Shown one piece after another: positions 22,807 to 31,668 of a DNA stretch of 64,000 bases. This stretch comes from Streptomyces sp. NBC_00091. Its GTDB lineage: Bacteria > Actinomycetota > Actinomycetes > Streptomycetales > Streptomycetaceae. The stretch covers positions 4,898,001-4,962,000 of the forward strand of contig NZ_JAPEMA010000001.1 in NCBI RefSeq assembly GCF_026343185.1, given 5' to 3'. How positions within the stretch are numbered: the stretch's first letter is position 1; each line of letters starts with the position of its first letter. The notes beneath the pieces are model-generated. The model was not told the DNA's origin. It made no database searches and was given only the letters and a program-made list of their open reading frames with translations. The position numbers and the translations under genes are program-made.

Positions 22807-25158
22807 CTACGGCTGCTCCTCCTGAGCAGCCGTCAGGGCCCGCAGCAGGCCCGTGAGCCGGGTCGTACGCGGCTTCGGCAGCACCTGCGCCACCGCGCGC
22901 GGCAGCGCCTCGTCGACCCCGTGGACCACGGACAGGTGCCGCTCGGCGCGGCCGAAGGCCGTGTACACCCAGTCCCGGGACAGGGCCTGCGCCGCGTCCC
23001 CCGGCAGTACGACGACCACCGCGGGCCAGCGCGCCCCCACGGCCTGGTGCGCCGTCACCGCCCAGCCGTGCCGCACCTGCGACTCCACCCGCTCCTTCGG
23101 TACGACGACCCGCGCGCCCGCCGCGTCCAGGTGCAGCCCCTGCGCGTCGGCCGACACCACCCGGGCCGGCAGCGCCCGCCCGGGGGAGGGCACGTGGACC
23201 ACCCGGTCGCCGGGGTCGAAGCCGCCGAACCGGCCGGGGCCGGGGTTCAGCCGCTCCTTCAGGGCGGCGTTCAGCGCCCGGGTACCCGCCGAGCCGCCGT
23301 GGCCCGGGGTGATGACCTGCACGGCGTCCGCCGGGATCCCGAAGGCGCGCGGCACCGACTCGGCGACCAGCTGGACGGTGCGGTGCACGGCCTCGCCGGC
23401 GTCCCGCACGGGGACGATGACGACCTCCTTGCCGGGGGCGTCGACCTGGTTGAGCTCCCCGATCCCGACCCCCGAGACCAGCTCGCCGATCGGGCCGGGG
23501 TCCGGGGTGCGGGACACCACCTGGGGGAACGCGCGGGCCGCCAGCACATCGGCGAACACCCGCCCGGGGCCGGCCGATCCGAGCACCCCGGGGTCGCCGG
23601 AGAGCACCAGGCGGGCCCCGTCGGGCACGGACTCCACGAGGGCGGCCGCCGTCTCCACGTCCAGCTGGGGCGCGTCCAGGACGATCAGCAGGTCCAGGTC
23701 GAAGCGGCCGTCGGCGTCCCGCCCGGGGCCCTGCGTCCCCGCGAGCAGCCCGGCCACGGTGACGGCGCCGACGCCGACGCCGGTGGCGGGCGCGTGCGCC
23801 GCCAGGCAGGCCCGCAGGCCCAGTTCCCGGGCGGCCGCCAGCAGGGCCCGCGGTTCGGCGCGGGCGGCCTCGCCGCCGGTGTGGGTGACCAGGCCGTGGC
23901 CCGCGACGGCCCGGACCAGTTCGGCGGCGGGGCCGGTGGCGGCGGCCGACCAGTCGGCGGGGCCGCCGAAGGTGCCGGCCAGCCGGGCCAGGCCGTCCGC
24001 CAGGGCCTCCTCCGCCAGGGCGTGTTCCTCCAGGCCCACGAGGATCCGGACGGGCTGCTCCTCGTCCTCACCGGCGGGCGGCCCGAGCGGCTCGTGGAAC
24101 ACCAGCACCGCGCCCTCGCCGATGGCCGACTCCAGGGCCTCGGCGGGGGCCGGGACCCCGTACTGGGCCAGGGCCTTCTCCAGGACCGGGGCCTCCAGGG
24201 CGGTGTGCCCCTTGACGGCGGCCTGGGCGAGGAGCCAGCCCAGCAGGGCCGCGCCCCGGCGCTCGTCGGCGGGACCGGCCTCCGCCCCCAGCAGGGCCTG
24301 CGCGAAGCCGTCCGCCTGCGCCGGGCGCACCCCGGGGACCACGAGCAGCCGCCAGGGGTCCTCGGCCAGCTGCTCGGCCGCGCCCTCGCCGAGGGCCTCG
24401 GCGGCCTGCCCGGCCAGGGCCTCGGGGGCGCCGCCGCGGGTCAGTACGGCGCGGACGGCGCCGATGTCCGCGGCGGCCGGCGCGGGGGAGGGGGCCGGGG
24501 CCGCCGGGCGGGGCTGCGGGGGCGCCGGGGCCGCCTTGCGGGGAGCGGCCGGGGCCTCGTCGAAGTACACGGCGGCGGGCTTGGCTCCGCTCTCCACGGC
24601 CCGTACGGCGGCCATCAGATCGGCGGCCTTGCCGCTGAGCTTGCCGCCGGCCTCGACGGGGGCCTCGCGCTCGGCCTTGCGCCGGGCGATGCGCTCCCGC
24701 TCGACCTTCTGCGCGGCCAGCTCGGCCTGCGCCTCGGTCAGCCCGGGCGCCGGCTGCGCCTCCGCGGGTTCGGCCGCGCCGTCGGAGGTGCCGGTGTCCG
24801 GCCCTGCGGGGCTTTCCCCCACCCCGCCCCTTCCCGAAACCAAAGGCTCCGCCCCCGGCCCCCCGTCCCCGTCCGGGGCCCCCGGGGCTCCGCCCGGACC
24901 CTCCCGGCCGTCGGCGCCCGCCTCGCCGGAGCCGTCCCCGTCGGGGCCGGTGGACGCAGGGGCGTCCGCCTCGCCGGAGCCGGCCGGGGGAACCGGGTCT
25001 TCGTCCCGGGCCCGCTCGGCGGCGGTGGAGGCGGGTGCGTGCGGATCCTCGGGCTCCGCGCCGGCGGGGCCGGGCTCCGGGGTCGCCGCGGCGGCCCCGT
25101 GCGTGGCCTCCGCGGCAGCCGGGTCGGCGGGGCGGGCGGCCTCGGGGTCCGTACTCAC
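22807..25158 (-). CDS. RecD2-like helicase homologue lacking ATPase motifs
   Basis: A 783-residue protein. Residues 1-220 are low-complexity Ala/Pro/Glu sequence and a charged helix (QKVERERIARRKAERE). The rest follows the RecD/TraA layout: helix-hairpin-helix region (about 225-300), RecA-like domains and a UvrD_C_2-type end (GWAVTAHQAVGARWPAVVVV, YTAFGRAERHLSVV). The GxGKT Walker A is absent (LVTHTGGEAARAEPRALLAA), the DExx box is LIVLDAPQL, and motif III GDxxQL is LSGDPGVL without Gln. It is therefore probably not an ATPase. GTG 25158 overlaps the stop of the aldo-keto reductase gene. A DNA-binding or structural role is inferred. Confidence 0.75.
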   Translation of the reverse strand: MSTDPEAARPADPAAAEATHGAAAATPEPGPAGAEPEDPHAPASTAAERARDEDPVPPAGSGEADAPASTGPDGDGSGEAGADGREGPGGAPGAPDGDGGPGAEPLVSGRGGVGESPAGPDTGTSDGAAEPAEAQPAPGLTEAQAELAAQKVERERIARRKAEREAPVEAGGKLSGKAADLMAAVRAVESGAKPAAVYFDEAPAAPRKAAPAPPQPRPAAPAPSPAPAAADIGAVRAVLTRGGAPEALAGQAAEALGEGAAEQLAEDPWRLLVVPGVRPAQADGFAQALLGAEAGPADERRGAALLGWLLAQAAVKGHTALEAPVLEKALAQYGVPAPAEALESAIGEGAVLVFHEPLGPPAGEDEEQPVRILVGLEEHALAEEALADGLARLAGTFGGPADWSAAATGPAAELVRAVAGHGLVTHTGGEAARAEPRALLAAARELGLRACLAAHAPATGVGVGAVTVAGLLAGTQGPGRDADGRFDLDLLIVLDAPQLDVETAAALVESVPDGARLVLSGDPGVLGSAGPGRVFADVLAARAFPQVVSRTPDPGPIGELVSGVGIGELNQVDAPGKEVVIVPVRDAGEAVHRTVQLVAESVPRAFGIPADAVQVITPGHGGSAGTRALNAALKERLNPGPGRFGGFDPGDRVVHVPSPGRALPARVVSADAQGLHLDAAGARVVVPKERVESQVRHGWAVTAHQAVGARWPAVVVVLPGDAAQALSRDWVYTAFGRAERHLSVVHGVDEALPRAVAQVLPKPRTTRLTGLLRALTAAQEEQP

Positions 25159-26138
25159 AGCGTGCTCCAGTCCTGATCGGGGTAGCGGTGCACGGGCGCC
25201 GACACGTCGTCCAGCGCCCGGCAGATCTCCTCCGGAAGACTAAGCGCCTCCACCGACAGCGCCGCCCCCAGCTGCGCGGCCGTCCGCGCGCCGACGATCG
25301 GGGCGGCCACCCCGGGCCGGTCCCGGATCCAGGCCAGGGCCACCTGGAGCGGGGTCACGGCCAGGCCCTGCGCGGCCGTCACCACCGCGTCCACGATCCG
25401 CCCCGCCGCCTCGTCCAGGTACGGGTCCACGAGCGCGGCCAGGGAGGGCGACGCGCCCCGGGAGTCGGCCGGGGTCCCGTCCCGGTACTTGCCCGTCAGC
25501 ACCCCCCGGCCCAGCGGGGAGGACGGCAGCAGGCCGACCCCCAGGTCCAGCGCGGCCGGGAGCACCTCCCGCTCCACGCCCCGCTGGAGGAGCGAGTACT
25601 CCATCTGGGTCGAGGCCAGCCGGGTGCGCGTCCCCGGCGCGGCGAGCTGCCAGGTCGCGGCCTTCGCCAGCTGCCAGCCGCTGAAGTTGGACACCCCCGC
25701 GTACCGGGCCCGCCCGCTGCTGACGGCCAGGTCCAGCACCTGGAGGGTCTCCTCCAGCGGGGTCTCGGGGTCGAAGGCGTGGACCTGCCACAGGTCCACG
25801 TAATCGGTGCCGAGGCGGTCCAGGGAGTCGTCCAGGGCGGCCAGCAGATGCCCGCGCGAGCCGTTGAAGCGCCGGTCGGGATCGGGCACGCTGCCCGCCT
25901 TGGTCGCGATGACCAGGTCCCGGCGCGGCACGAGGGAGCCCACCAGCTGCCCGAGGAGGTACTCCGCCTCCCCGCCGCCGTACACGTCGGCCGTGTCGAC
26001 GAGCGTGCCGCCCGCGTCCCAGAACGTCTTCAACTGCTCGGCGGCGGCTTCCTCGCCGGTGTCACGGCCCCAGGTCAGGGTGCCGAGGCCGATCCGGGAG
26101 ACGCGCAGTCCGGTGCGGCCGAGATGCCTCTGCTCCAT
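25155..26138 (-). CDS. Aldo/keto reductase
   Basis: A 327-residue AKR TIM barrel with the catalytic tetrad: Asp and Tyr in LVDTADVYGGGEAE (near residue 50), Lys in IATKAG (near 79) and His in DLWQVHAF (near 119); ARYAGVSNFSGWQL and a C-terminal NADPH-site IVGARTAAQL complete the fold. It reduces an aldehyde or ketone with NADPH; substrate unknown. No ribosome site precedes ATG 26138, while TAGTCT lies 8 bases upstream, suggesting a leaderless start. Its stop overlaps the RecD-like gene by four bases, so that gene is its translational partner. Confidence 0.88.
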   Translation of the reverse strand: MEQRHLGRTGLRVSRIGLGTLTWGRDTGEEAAAEQLKTFWDAGGTLVDTADVYGGGEAEYLLGQLVGSLVPRRDLVIATKAGSVPDPDRRFNGSRGHLLAALDDSLDRLGTDYVDLWQVHAFDPETPLEETLQVLDLAVSSGRARYAGVSNFSGWQLAKAATWQLAAPGTRTRLASTQMEYSLLQRGVEREVLPAALDLGVGLLPSSPLGRGVLTGKYRDGTPADSRGASPSLAALVDPYLDEAAGRIVDAVVTAAQGLAVTPLQVALAWIRDRPGVAAPIVGARTAAQLGAALSVEALSLPEEICRALDDVSAPVHRYPDQDWSTL

Positions 26139-26206
26139 GAGCGCTGAGACTACTGGGGCACTGACGCGGGGCCGTCGGGCGCGCTACAGTCCCCCGCAGA
26201 CCCACG

Positions 26207-26220
26207 TTACTGATCGGTAA
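26207..26220. promoter_or_regulatory. Operator-like palindrome before the LLM oxidoreductase gene
   Basis: TTACTGATCGGTAA matches its reverse complement at 12 of 14 positions and ends 27 bases before the ATG, where a repressor would block initiation. No regulator gene is adjacent. Confidence 0.4.
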
Positions 26221-26247
26221 ACCGGCACATTCGTAAGGGGACGACAC

Positions 26248-27297
26248 ATGCGGCTCGGCATCAATCTCGGCTACTGGGGTGCGGGCATGGACGCCGACAA
26301 CCTCGCCGTCGCCCAGGAGGCCGACCGGCTCGGCTACGACGTCTGCTGGGCCGCCGAGGCCTACGGCTCGGACGCGGCGACCGTGCTGGCCTGGGTGGCC
26401 GCCCAGACGGAGCGGATCGACGTCGGCTCGGCCATCTTCCAGATCCCGGCCCGCCAGCCCGCGATGACGGCGATGACCGCCGCCACCCTGGACTCGCTCA
26501 CCAAGGGCCGCTTCCGGCTCGGCCTCGGCGTCTCCGGCCCGCAGGTCTCCGAGGGCTGGTACGGCGTGAAGTTCGACAAGCCGCTCGCCCGGACCCGGGA
26601 GTACGTGGAGATCGTCCGCAAGGCCATGTCCCGCGAACGGCTGAGTTATGAGGGCGCGCACTGGACCCTCCCGCTGCCCGGCGGCCCCGGCAAGCCGCTC
26701 AAGCTGACCGTGCACCCGGAGCGCGAGCACATCCCGCTCTACATCGCCGCCATCGGGCCGAAGAACCTGGAGCAGACCGGGGAGATCGCCGACGGCGCCC
26801 TGCTGATCTTCCCGGCCGCCGAACACCTGGAGGAGACGGCCCTGCGGCACATCCGCGCGGGCCGCGAGAAGGCCGGGCTGACGATGGACGGCTTCGACGT
26901 CTGCCCGACCGTGCCGCTGGCCATCGGCGAGGACGTGACGGCCCTCGCGGACATGTTCCGCCCCTACACCGCCCTGTACGTCGGCGGCATGGGCAGCCCG
27001 AAGCAGAACTTCTACAACCAGCTCGCCCAGCGGATGGGCTACGAGAAGGAGGCCGCCGAGATCCAGGCCAAGTACCTGGGCGGCGACAAGGAGGGGGCGG
27101 CCGCCGCCGTCCCGCACTCGCTGATCGACTCGACCACCCTGCTGGGTTCCGTGGAGCGGATCGCGGACGGGATGCGGGCCTACGCCGAGGCCGGGGTCAC
27201 CACCCTCACGCTGGCCCCGGCAGGCTTCACCCTCGACGAGCGGATCACCGCCCTGCGGGCCGGCACCGAGGCGCTGGAGCTGGCCGGCCTGGCCTGA
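26248..27297 (+). CDS. F420-dependent LLM-class oxidoreductase
   Basis: A 349-residue luciferase-like monooxygenase-fold protein: MRLGINLGYWG at the N-terminus, the WAAEAYGSDA and GSAIFQIPARQPAMTAMTAATLD segments that in this group bind coenzyme F420, and FRLGLGVSGPQVSEGWYG. It resembles actinobacterial enzymes named LLM class F420-dependent oxidoreductase (MSMEG_4879/Rv-type). It should transfer hydride with reduced F420 on an unknown substrate. AAGGGGACGACAC precedes the ATG. A palindrome at 26207 suggests repression, and two terminator hairpins follow. Confidence 0.85.
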   Translation: MRLGINLGYWGAGMDADNLAVAQEADRLGYDVCWAAEAYGSDAATVLAWVAAQTERIDVGSAIFQIPARQPAMTAMTAATLDSLTKGRFRLGLGVSGPQVSEGWYGVKFDKPLARTREYVEIVRKAMSRERLSYEGAHWTLPLPGGPGKPLKLTVHPEREHIPLYIAAIGPKNLEQTGEIADGALLIFPAAEHLEETALRHIRAGREKAGLTMDGFDVCPTVPLAIGEDVTALADMFRPYTALYVGGMGSPKQNFYNQLAQRMGYEKEAAEIQAKYLGGDKEGAAAAVPHSLIDSTTLLGSVERIADGMRAYAEAGVTTLTLAPAGFTLDERITALRAGTEALELAGLA

Positions 27298-27322
27298 CGG
27301 CCGGACGAGGGAAAGGGCTCTG

Positions 27323-27364
27323 CGGCCGTGGTGGGGGCTCGGGGGGTCTTCCCCGCCACGGCCG
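27323..27364 (+). terminator. Terminator after the LLM gene
   Basis: CGGCCGTGGTGGGG pairs with CCCCGCCACGGCCG (one G-T pair). Confidence 0.6.
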
Positions 27365-27380
27365 ACACAGCACACAACGC

Positions 27381-27419
27381 GCGGCCCGGCCCCGGGGTTA
27401 CGCCCCGCGGACGGGCCGC
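27381..27419 (+). terminator. Second hairpin before the ferritin-like gene
   Basis: GCGGCCCG pairs with CGGGCCGC around a GC-rich loop; it is a weaker, back-up terminator or part of the next leader. Confidence 0.4.
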
Positions 27420-27492
27420 CGGTTTCGTTCATTCGGCCGAGTAGTGCGACGTATCGGTTGCCCGCCCGATCGATCCGCATTTGACTCGTTCC

Positions 27493-28281
27493 ATGCTCTC
27501 TGCCCGCAGCCTGTTCCAGGAGATCGTCGACCACGACGACTCCTTCCAGCTGTTCTGCTCGATCGCCGCCAGCGGGGAGTCCCAGGGCGGCTGGGAGAAC
27601 GCCCGGATCTCCGCCCTGGTACCCGACGGCATGCGCGACCTCGCCCCCAAGATCACCCGGCACGGCGCCGACGAGGACAAGCACGGCCGGATCTTCCAGG
27701 CCCTGCTGCGCAAGCGCGGCCTGCCCGCCGTCCCCGTCCCGCCCGAGACCGACTACACGATGCTGCTGGAACGCCGCGGCATCGGCCTCGCGCACGACAA
27801 GCTGCGCCGCGACGAGCCCCTGACCGAGGAGGACATCGTCGTCTACCTCGCGCACAGCCGGGTCACCGAACAGCGCGCCGCCGACCAGATGGACATGCTG
27901 GTACGCCACTTCGGCGACCACCCCGAGGTCGGCAAGGCCATCCGCGTGATCAGCCACGACGAGGACAACCACCTCGCCTACTGCCACGAGGAACTGCTGC
28001 GCCTCGCCCGCGAGGGACACGGCCGGACCATCCAGCGGGTCCTGCGCGAGAGCGCCCTCGCCGAGATCGGCGTCTACCGGGACGTCAGCCTCGCCGTCAT
28101 GGGCCACATGGGCCGGCTGCTGCACTGGCCCGCGCCCAAGGCCGCGGCGCTCTCCGCCGGCATCCGCGCGATGTACGCGTACGAGCGCTTCAGCGGCTGG
28201 CACCGCATGGTCCGGCTGCGTCCCCCGGAGCGCGAGAACCCGCTGGGCGGCCTGCCCGCGGCCTCCCACGGCTTCGCGTAG
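27493..28281 (+). CDS. Ferritin-like di-iron domain protein
   Basis: A 262-residue, all-helical protein with metal-ligand pairs spaced as in ferritin-like four-helix bundles: ESQGGWENAR, HGADEDKHG (about residues 56-64), VTEQRAADQMD (about 120) and SHDEDNHLAYCHEE (about 154-167). It lacks a signal peptide. Members annotated as ferritin-like domain proteins occur widely in Streptomyces, with no defined substrate; iron storage or an oxidase function are both possible. The ATG at 27493 lacks a ribosome site; a TTG four codons earlier is the only alternative before a stop. Confidence 0.75.
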   Translation: MLSARSLFQEIVDHDDSFQLFCSIAASGESQGGWENARISALVPDGMRDLAPKITRHGADEDKHGRIFQALLRKRGLPAVPVPPETDYTMLLERRGIGLAHDKLRRDEPLTEEDIVVYLAHSRVTEQRAADQMDMLVRHFGDHPEVGKAIRVISHDEDNHLAYCHEELLRLAREGHGRTIQRVLRESALAEIGVYRDVSLAVMGHMGRLLHWPAPKAAALSAGIRAMYAYERFSGWHRMVRLRPPERENPLGGLPAASHGFA

Positions 28282-28327
28282 CCGGGAAGCCCGAGCCGGA
28301 GCCCCGGAGCCGGACGGCTCGCGAGGC

Positions 28328-29320
28328 TCAGAGCCAGCCGCGCCGCTTGAACATTCGGTGCAGGCCCAGGCACAGGCCCACCATGAGCAGCACCACCGCC
28401 GGATAGCCCCAGGTCTGCCTGAGCTCCGGCATGTCGTCGAAGTTCATCCCGTAGATCCCCGCGACCATCGTCGGGACGGCCGCCATGGCCGCCCAGGCGG
28501 AGATCTTGCGCATGTCGTCGTTCTGCCGGACGCCCATCTGCGCCAGGTGCGCGGCCAGCGCGTCCGACAGCAGCCGGTCCAGGCCCTCGATGTACTCGTT
28601 GGCCTTCGTCAGGTGGTCGGCCACGTCCCGGAAGAAGGGCTGGGCGTGCTCGTGCACGAAGGGCACCTGCCCGAAGGCGAGCCGGTCCATCGGCTGGAGC
28701 AGCGGGCTCGTCGCCCGGCGGAACTCCAGGACCTGCCGCTTGAAACCGTAGATCCGGGCGGCGGTGTTCTTGGAGTCCTGGGCGTTCGGCGCGAACACCT
28801 CCGCCTCCAGCTCCTCCAGGTCCGCCTGGAGTTCGGCCGCCACCTCGATGTAGTGGTCCACCACCGCGTCGGACACCGCGTACAGCACCGCCGTCGGGCC
28901 GTGCCGCAGTACGTCCGGCTCCTGCTCCAGCCGGCGGCGTACGGCCGCCAGCGCGGCCCCCTCGCCGTGCCGGACCGTGACCACGAAGGAGTCGCCGATG
29001 AACACCATCAGCTCGCCCGTGGTCACCGTGTCCGCGTCGTCGTCGTAGATCACCGGCTTGAGGACCACGAACAGCGAGTCGTCGTACACCTCCAGCTTCG
29101 GACGCTGGTGCGCCGTCAGCGCGTCCTCCACCGCCAGCGGGTGCAGGCCGAACTCCCGGCTCACATGGTCGAACTCCTCCGCCGTCGGCTCGTGCATGCC
29201 GACCCACAGGAAGGCGTCGCCGTAGGCCCGGGCCTCCTCCAGGGCGTCGGAGAAGTCCCCGGGGGCCTCGGAGCGGCGGCCGTCCCGGTACATCGCGCAG
29301 TCGACAATCACGCCGGGCAT
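28328..29320 (-). CDS. corA: CorA-family Mg2+/Co2+ transporter
   Basis: A 330-residue CorA protein: a long cytoplasmic domain rich in charged helices (for example LEELEAEVFAPNAQDSK and the stalk helix around residues 215-270) and two C-terminal membrane helices joined by the signature YGMNFDDMPE near residues 285-294, ending in a basic RMFKRRGWL tail. Homopentamers conduct Mg2+ (also Co2+/Ni2+) into the cell. Start ATG 29320 is preceded by a G-rich GGGGGGAGA very close by; GTG three codons later is possible. It is divergent from the phosphatase gene by 54 bases. Confidence 0.9.
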   Translation of the reverse strand: MPGVIVDCAMYRDGRRSEAPGDFSDALEEARAYGDAFLWVGMHEPTAEEFDHVSREFGLHPLAVEDALTAHQRPKLEVYDDSLFVVLKPVIYDDDADTVTTGELMVFIGDSFVVTVRHGEGAALAAVRRRLEQEPDVLRHGPTAVLYAVSDAVVDHYIEVAAELQADLEELEAEVFAPNAQDSKNTAARIYGFKRQVLEFRRATSPLLQPMDRLAFGQVPFVHEHAQPFFRDVADHLTKANEYIEGLDRLLSDALAAHLAQMGVRQNDDMRKISAWAAMAAVPTMVAGIYGMNFDDMPELRQTWGYPAVVLLMVGLCLGLHRMFKRRGWL

Positions 29321-29374
29321 TCTCCCCCCACACGGGCCCGCCCGCATACCGGCGCCACCGCTTACCCTGCATGC

Positions 29375-30082
29375 ATGGCCACGCTGATCCTCGTACGACA
29401 CGGGCGGTCCACCGCCAACACCGCAGGGCTGCTCGCCGGATGGACCCCGGGAGTGGCCCTCGACGAACACGGCGCCGGACAGGCCGCCGCACTGCCCGGA
29501 CGGCTGGACGGGGTCCCCCTCGCGGCCGCCGTCAGCAGCCCGCTCCAGCGCTGCCAGGAGACCCTGGCCCCGCTGCTCGCCGCCCGCCCCGGGCTGCCCC
29601 TGCACACGGACGAGCGGATCGGCGAATGCCACTACGGCGACTGGTCGGGCCGCAAACTCTCCGAACTCGCCGACGAACCCCTCATGAAGATCGTCCAGCA
29701 GCACCCCTCGGCCGCCGCCTTCCCCGGCGGCGAGTCGATGCGCGCCATGCAGAGCCGCGCCGTGGACGCCGTACGCGAATGGAACACGCGGATCGAGCAG
29801 GAGCACGGCGCCGACGCCGTCTTCCTCATGTGCTCCCACGGGGACATCATCAAGTCCCTCGTCGCCGACGCCCTCGGCATGCACCTCGACCTCTTCCAGC
29901 GGATCCACGTCGACCCCTGCTCGGTCACCGCGATCCGCTACACCCCCACCCGGCCCTTCCTGCTGCGCCTCGGCGACACCGGCGACCTCGCCCCGCTGAT
30001 CCCGCGCGCGGCCGTCTCCGCCGAGAGCGAGACCGAGGGCGGGGGCAACGCCGTCGTGGGAGGCGGCGCGGGCGCGGCCTGA
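29375..30082 (+). CDS. MSMEG_4193-family histidine phosphatase (phosphomutase-like)
   Basis: A 235-residue histidine phosphatase: catalytic LVRHGRSTANTAG at residues 6-18, the proton-donor Glu in RIGECHYGDWSG, and the second His in CSHGDIIKSL near residue 151. It belongs to the family found beside mshC in actinobacteria (MSMEG_4193). It could remove phosphate from a small sugar or inositol phosphate; the phosphatase step of mycothiol synthesis (MshA2) has no assigned enzyme that I know of. TACCCT lies 6 bases before the ATG and there is no ribosome site, so it is probably leaderless. It starts the cluster with DUF3090, the SCO1664-type protein and mshC. Confidence 0.85.
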   Translation: MATLILVRHGRSTANTAGLLAGWTPGVALDEHGAGQAAALPGRLDGVPLAAAVSSPLQRCQETLAPLLAARPGLPLHTDERIGECHYGDWSGRKLSELADEPLMKIVQQHPSAAAFPGGESMRAMQSRAVDAVREWNTRIEQEHGADAVFLMCSHGDIIKSLVADALGMHLDLFQRIHVDPCSVTAIRYTPTRPFLLRLGDTGDLAPLIPRAAVSAESETEGGGNAVVGGGAGAA

Positions 30083-30101
30083 TCGAACGGCGCAGTAGGG
30101 T

Positions 30102-30133
30102 GGCAGGGCCAACAGCAAGAGCGCAGCCCTGCC
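30102..30133 (+). other. Hairpin in the leader of the DUF3090 gene
   Basis: GGCAGGGC pairs with GCCCTGCC (16-base loop), directly after TAGGGT (30095-30100), a likely minus-10 box. It may stabilise the 5' end of the mRNA. Confidence 0.35.
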
Positions 30134-30157
30134 CCGCCTCAGACTTGGAGACCGGTC

Positions 30158-30748
30158 GTGCCCCGTCAGGTGTTCCTATACGACCCCCCGGACCGCTTCG
30201 TGGCCGGCACGGTCGGTCTGCCGGGGCGCCGCACCTTCTTCCTCCAGGCCTCCGCGGGCAGCCGCGTCACCAGCGTGTCCCTGGAGAAGACCCAGGTCGC
30301 GGCGCTGGCCGAGCGGATGGACGAGCTGCTCGACGAGGTCGTCCGGCGCACCGGAGGCAACGCCCCCGTCCCCGCCGTCGCCTCCACCGAGGCCGCCGAC
30401 ACCGCACCGCTGGACGTCCCCGTCGAGGAGGAGTTCCGCGTCGGCACCATGGCGCTCGCCTGGGACGGCGAGGAGCAGCGGATGATCGTCGAGGCCCAGG
30501 CGCTCGTCGAACTCGACGCCGACTCCGAGGAGGACCTCGCCGAGGCCGAGGAACGCCTGCTCCAGGACGAGGAGAACGGCCCGCCGATGCTGCGCGTCCG
30601 GCTCTCCGGCGCACAGGCCCGGGCCTTCGCCAAGCGGGCCCTCGACGTGGTCAACGCGGGCCGCCCGCCGTGCCCGCTGTGCAGCCTGCCCCTGGACCCC
30701 GAGGGGCACGTGTGCCCCCGCCAGAACGGGTACCGGCGCCAGGTGTGA
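30158..30748 (+). CDS. DUF3090 protein of the mycothiol ligase neighbourhood
   Basis: A 196-residue soluble protein matching DUF3090: start PRQVFLYDPPDRFVAGTVG, a central acidic part (EEDLAEAEERLLQDEENGPP) and a C-terminal Cys cluster PCPLCSLPLD...GHVCPR that looks like a zinc knuckle (C-x2-C then C). GTG 30158 follows GGAGACCGG. The stop overlaps the start of the next gene, indicating coupling. The family is restricted to actinobacteria and is consistently near mshC, but its activity is unknown. Confidence 0.85.
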   Translation: MPRQVFLYDPPDRFVAGTVGLPGRRTFFLQASAGSRVTSVSLEKTQVAALAERMDELLDEVVRRTGGNAPVPAVASTEAADTAPLDVPVEEEFRVGTMALAWDGEEQRMIVEAQALVELDADSEEDLAEAEERLLQDEENGPPMLRVRLSGAQARAFAKRALDVVNAGRPPCPLCSLPLDPEGHVCPRQNGYRRQV

Positions 30749-31548
30749 GCGCCGTGACCCCGATAGAGGAGCTGCTCACCCGCGGTGAGCTCACCGTCCG
30801 CGGCCGCATCGCCGAGGCCTCCAACGCGGTCCTGCTGTGCACGGTCGCCTACGAGGGCCGAAGCGCGGAGTGCGTCTACAAGCCCGTCAAGGGCGAGCGG
30901 CCCCTGTGGGACTTCCCCGACGGGAACCTCGCCCGGCGCGAGCGCGCCGCCTACCTCGTCTCCGAGGCCACCGGGTGGGGACTGGTGCCGACCACGGTGC
31001 TGCGCGACGGCCCGTACGGAGAAGGCATGGTCCAGCACTGGATCGACGCCGGAGAATCACCGGAGTCCGGGCTCCTCGCGCTCGTCGAGGGAGAGGAGGC
31101 GGGGGAGGGCTGGAAGCCCGTCGCCCTCGCCGAGGTCGGGGAGGGCCGCACCGCCCTCCTCGTGCACGCCGACGACCCCCGGCTGCGCCGCCTCGCCGTG
31201 CTGGACGCGGTGATCAACAACGGCGACCGCAAGGGCGGCCACCTGCTGCCCGCACCGGACGGCAGGCTCTACGGGATCGACCACGGGGTGTCCTTCCACG
31301 CCGACGACAAGCTGCGCACCCTGCTGTGGGGCTGGGCCGGGGAACCGCTCACCGAGGAGGCCCGCTCGGTCCTGGAGTCCCTGCGGGACCAGCTCGCCGA
31401 AGGGGCCCCGCTCGCCACCCGGCTGGGCGAACTGATCACCGCCGCCGAGCTGGCCGCCGTACGGGCCCGGGTGGCCCTGCTGCTGCGCGAGGGGCGGCAT
31501 CCGCAGCCCTCCGGGCAGTGGCCGGCGATCCCCTGGCCGCCCGTCTGA
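30745..31548 (+). CDS. SCO1664-family protein with PI3/PI4-kinase-like motifs
   Basis: A 267-residue protein of the actinobacterial SCO1664 family (TIGR03843). It shows a kinase-like sequence of motifs: ECVYKPVKGERPLWDFPDG with a candidate ATP-binding Lys (near residue 45), VINNGDRKGGH as catalytic loop (near 157) and LYGIDHGVSFH as the metal-binding Asp (near 175). This is the phosphatidylinositol 3/4-kinase-like fold. GTG 30745 overlaps the stop of the DUF3090 gene. Its substrate is unknown; location suggests a role connected to mycothiol or inositol metabolism. Confidence 0.8.
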   Translation: MSAVTPIEELLTRGELTVRGRIAEASNAVLLCTVAYEGRSAECVYKPVKGERPLWDFPDGNLARRERAAYLVSEATGWGLVPTTVLRDGPYGEGMVQHWIDAGESPESGLLALVEGEEAGEGWKPVALAEVGEGRTALLVHADDPRLRRLAVLDAVINNGDRKGGHLLPAPDGRLYGIDHGVSFHADDKLRTLLWGWAGEPLTEEARSVLESLRDQLAEGAPLATRLGELITAAELAAVRARVALLLREGRHPQPSGQWPAIPWPPV

Positions 31549-31668
31549 GCAGGCCGGTCGCCCGGATGTGGCGGACGCACAGAATCGGCCAGATCGCAAG
31601 AGTGCCGATCAAGCCAACAGTGCTGGTCGCATTCGTTTCCGGAACACTCGTCCGGTTAGGCTCGAAGC

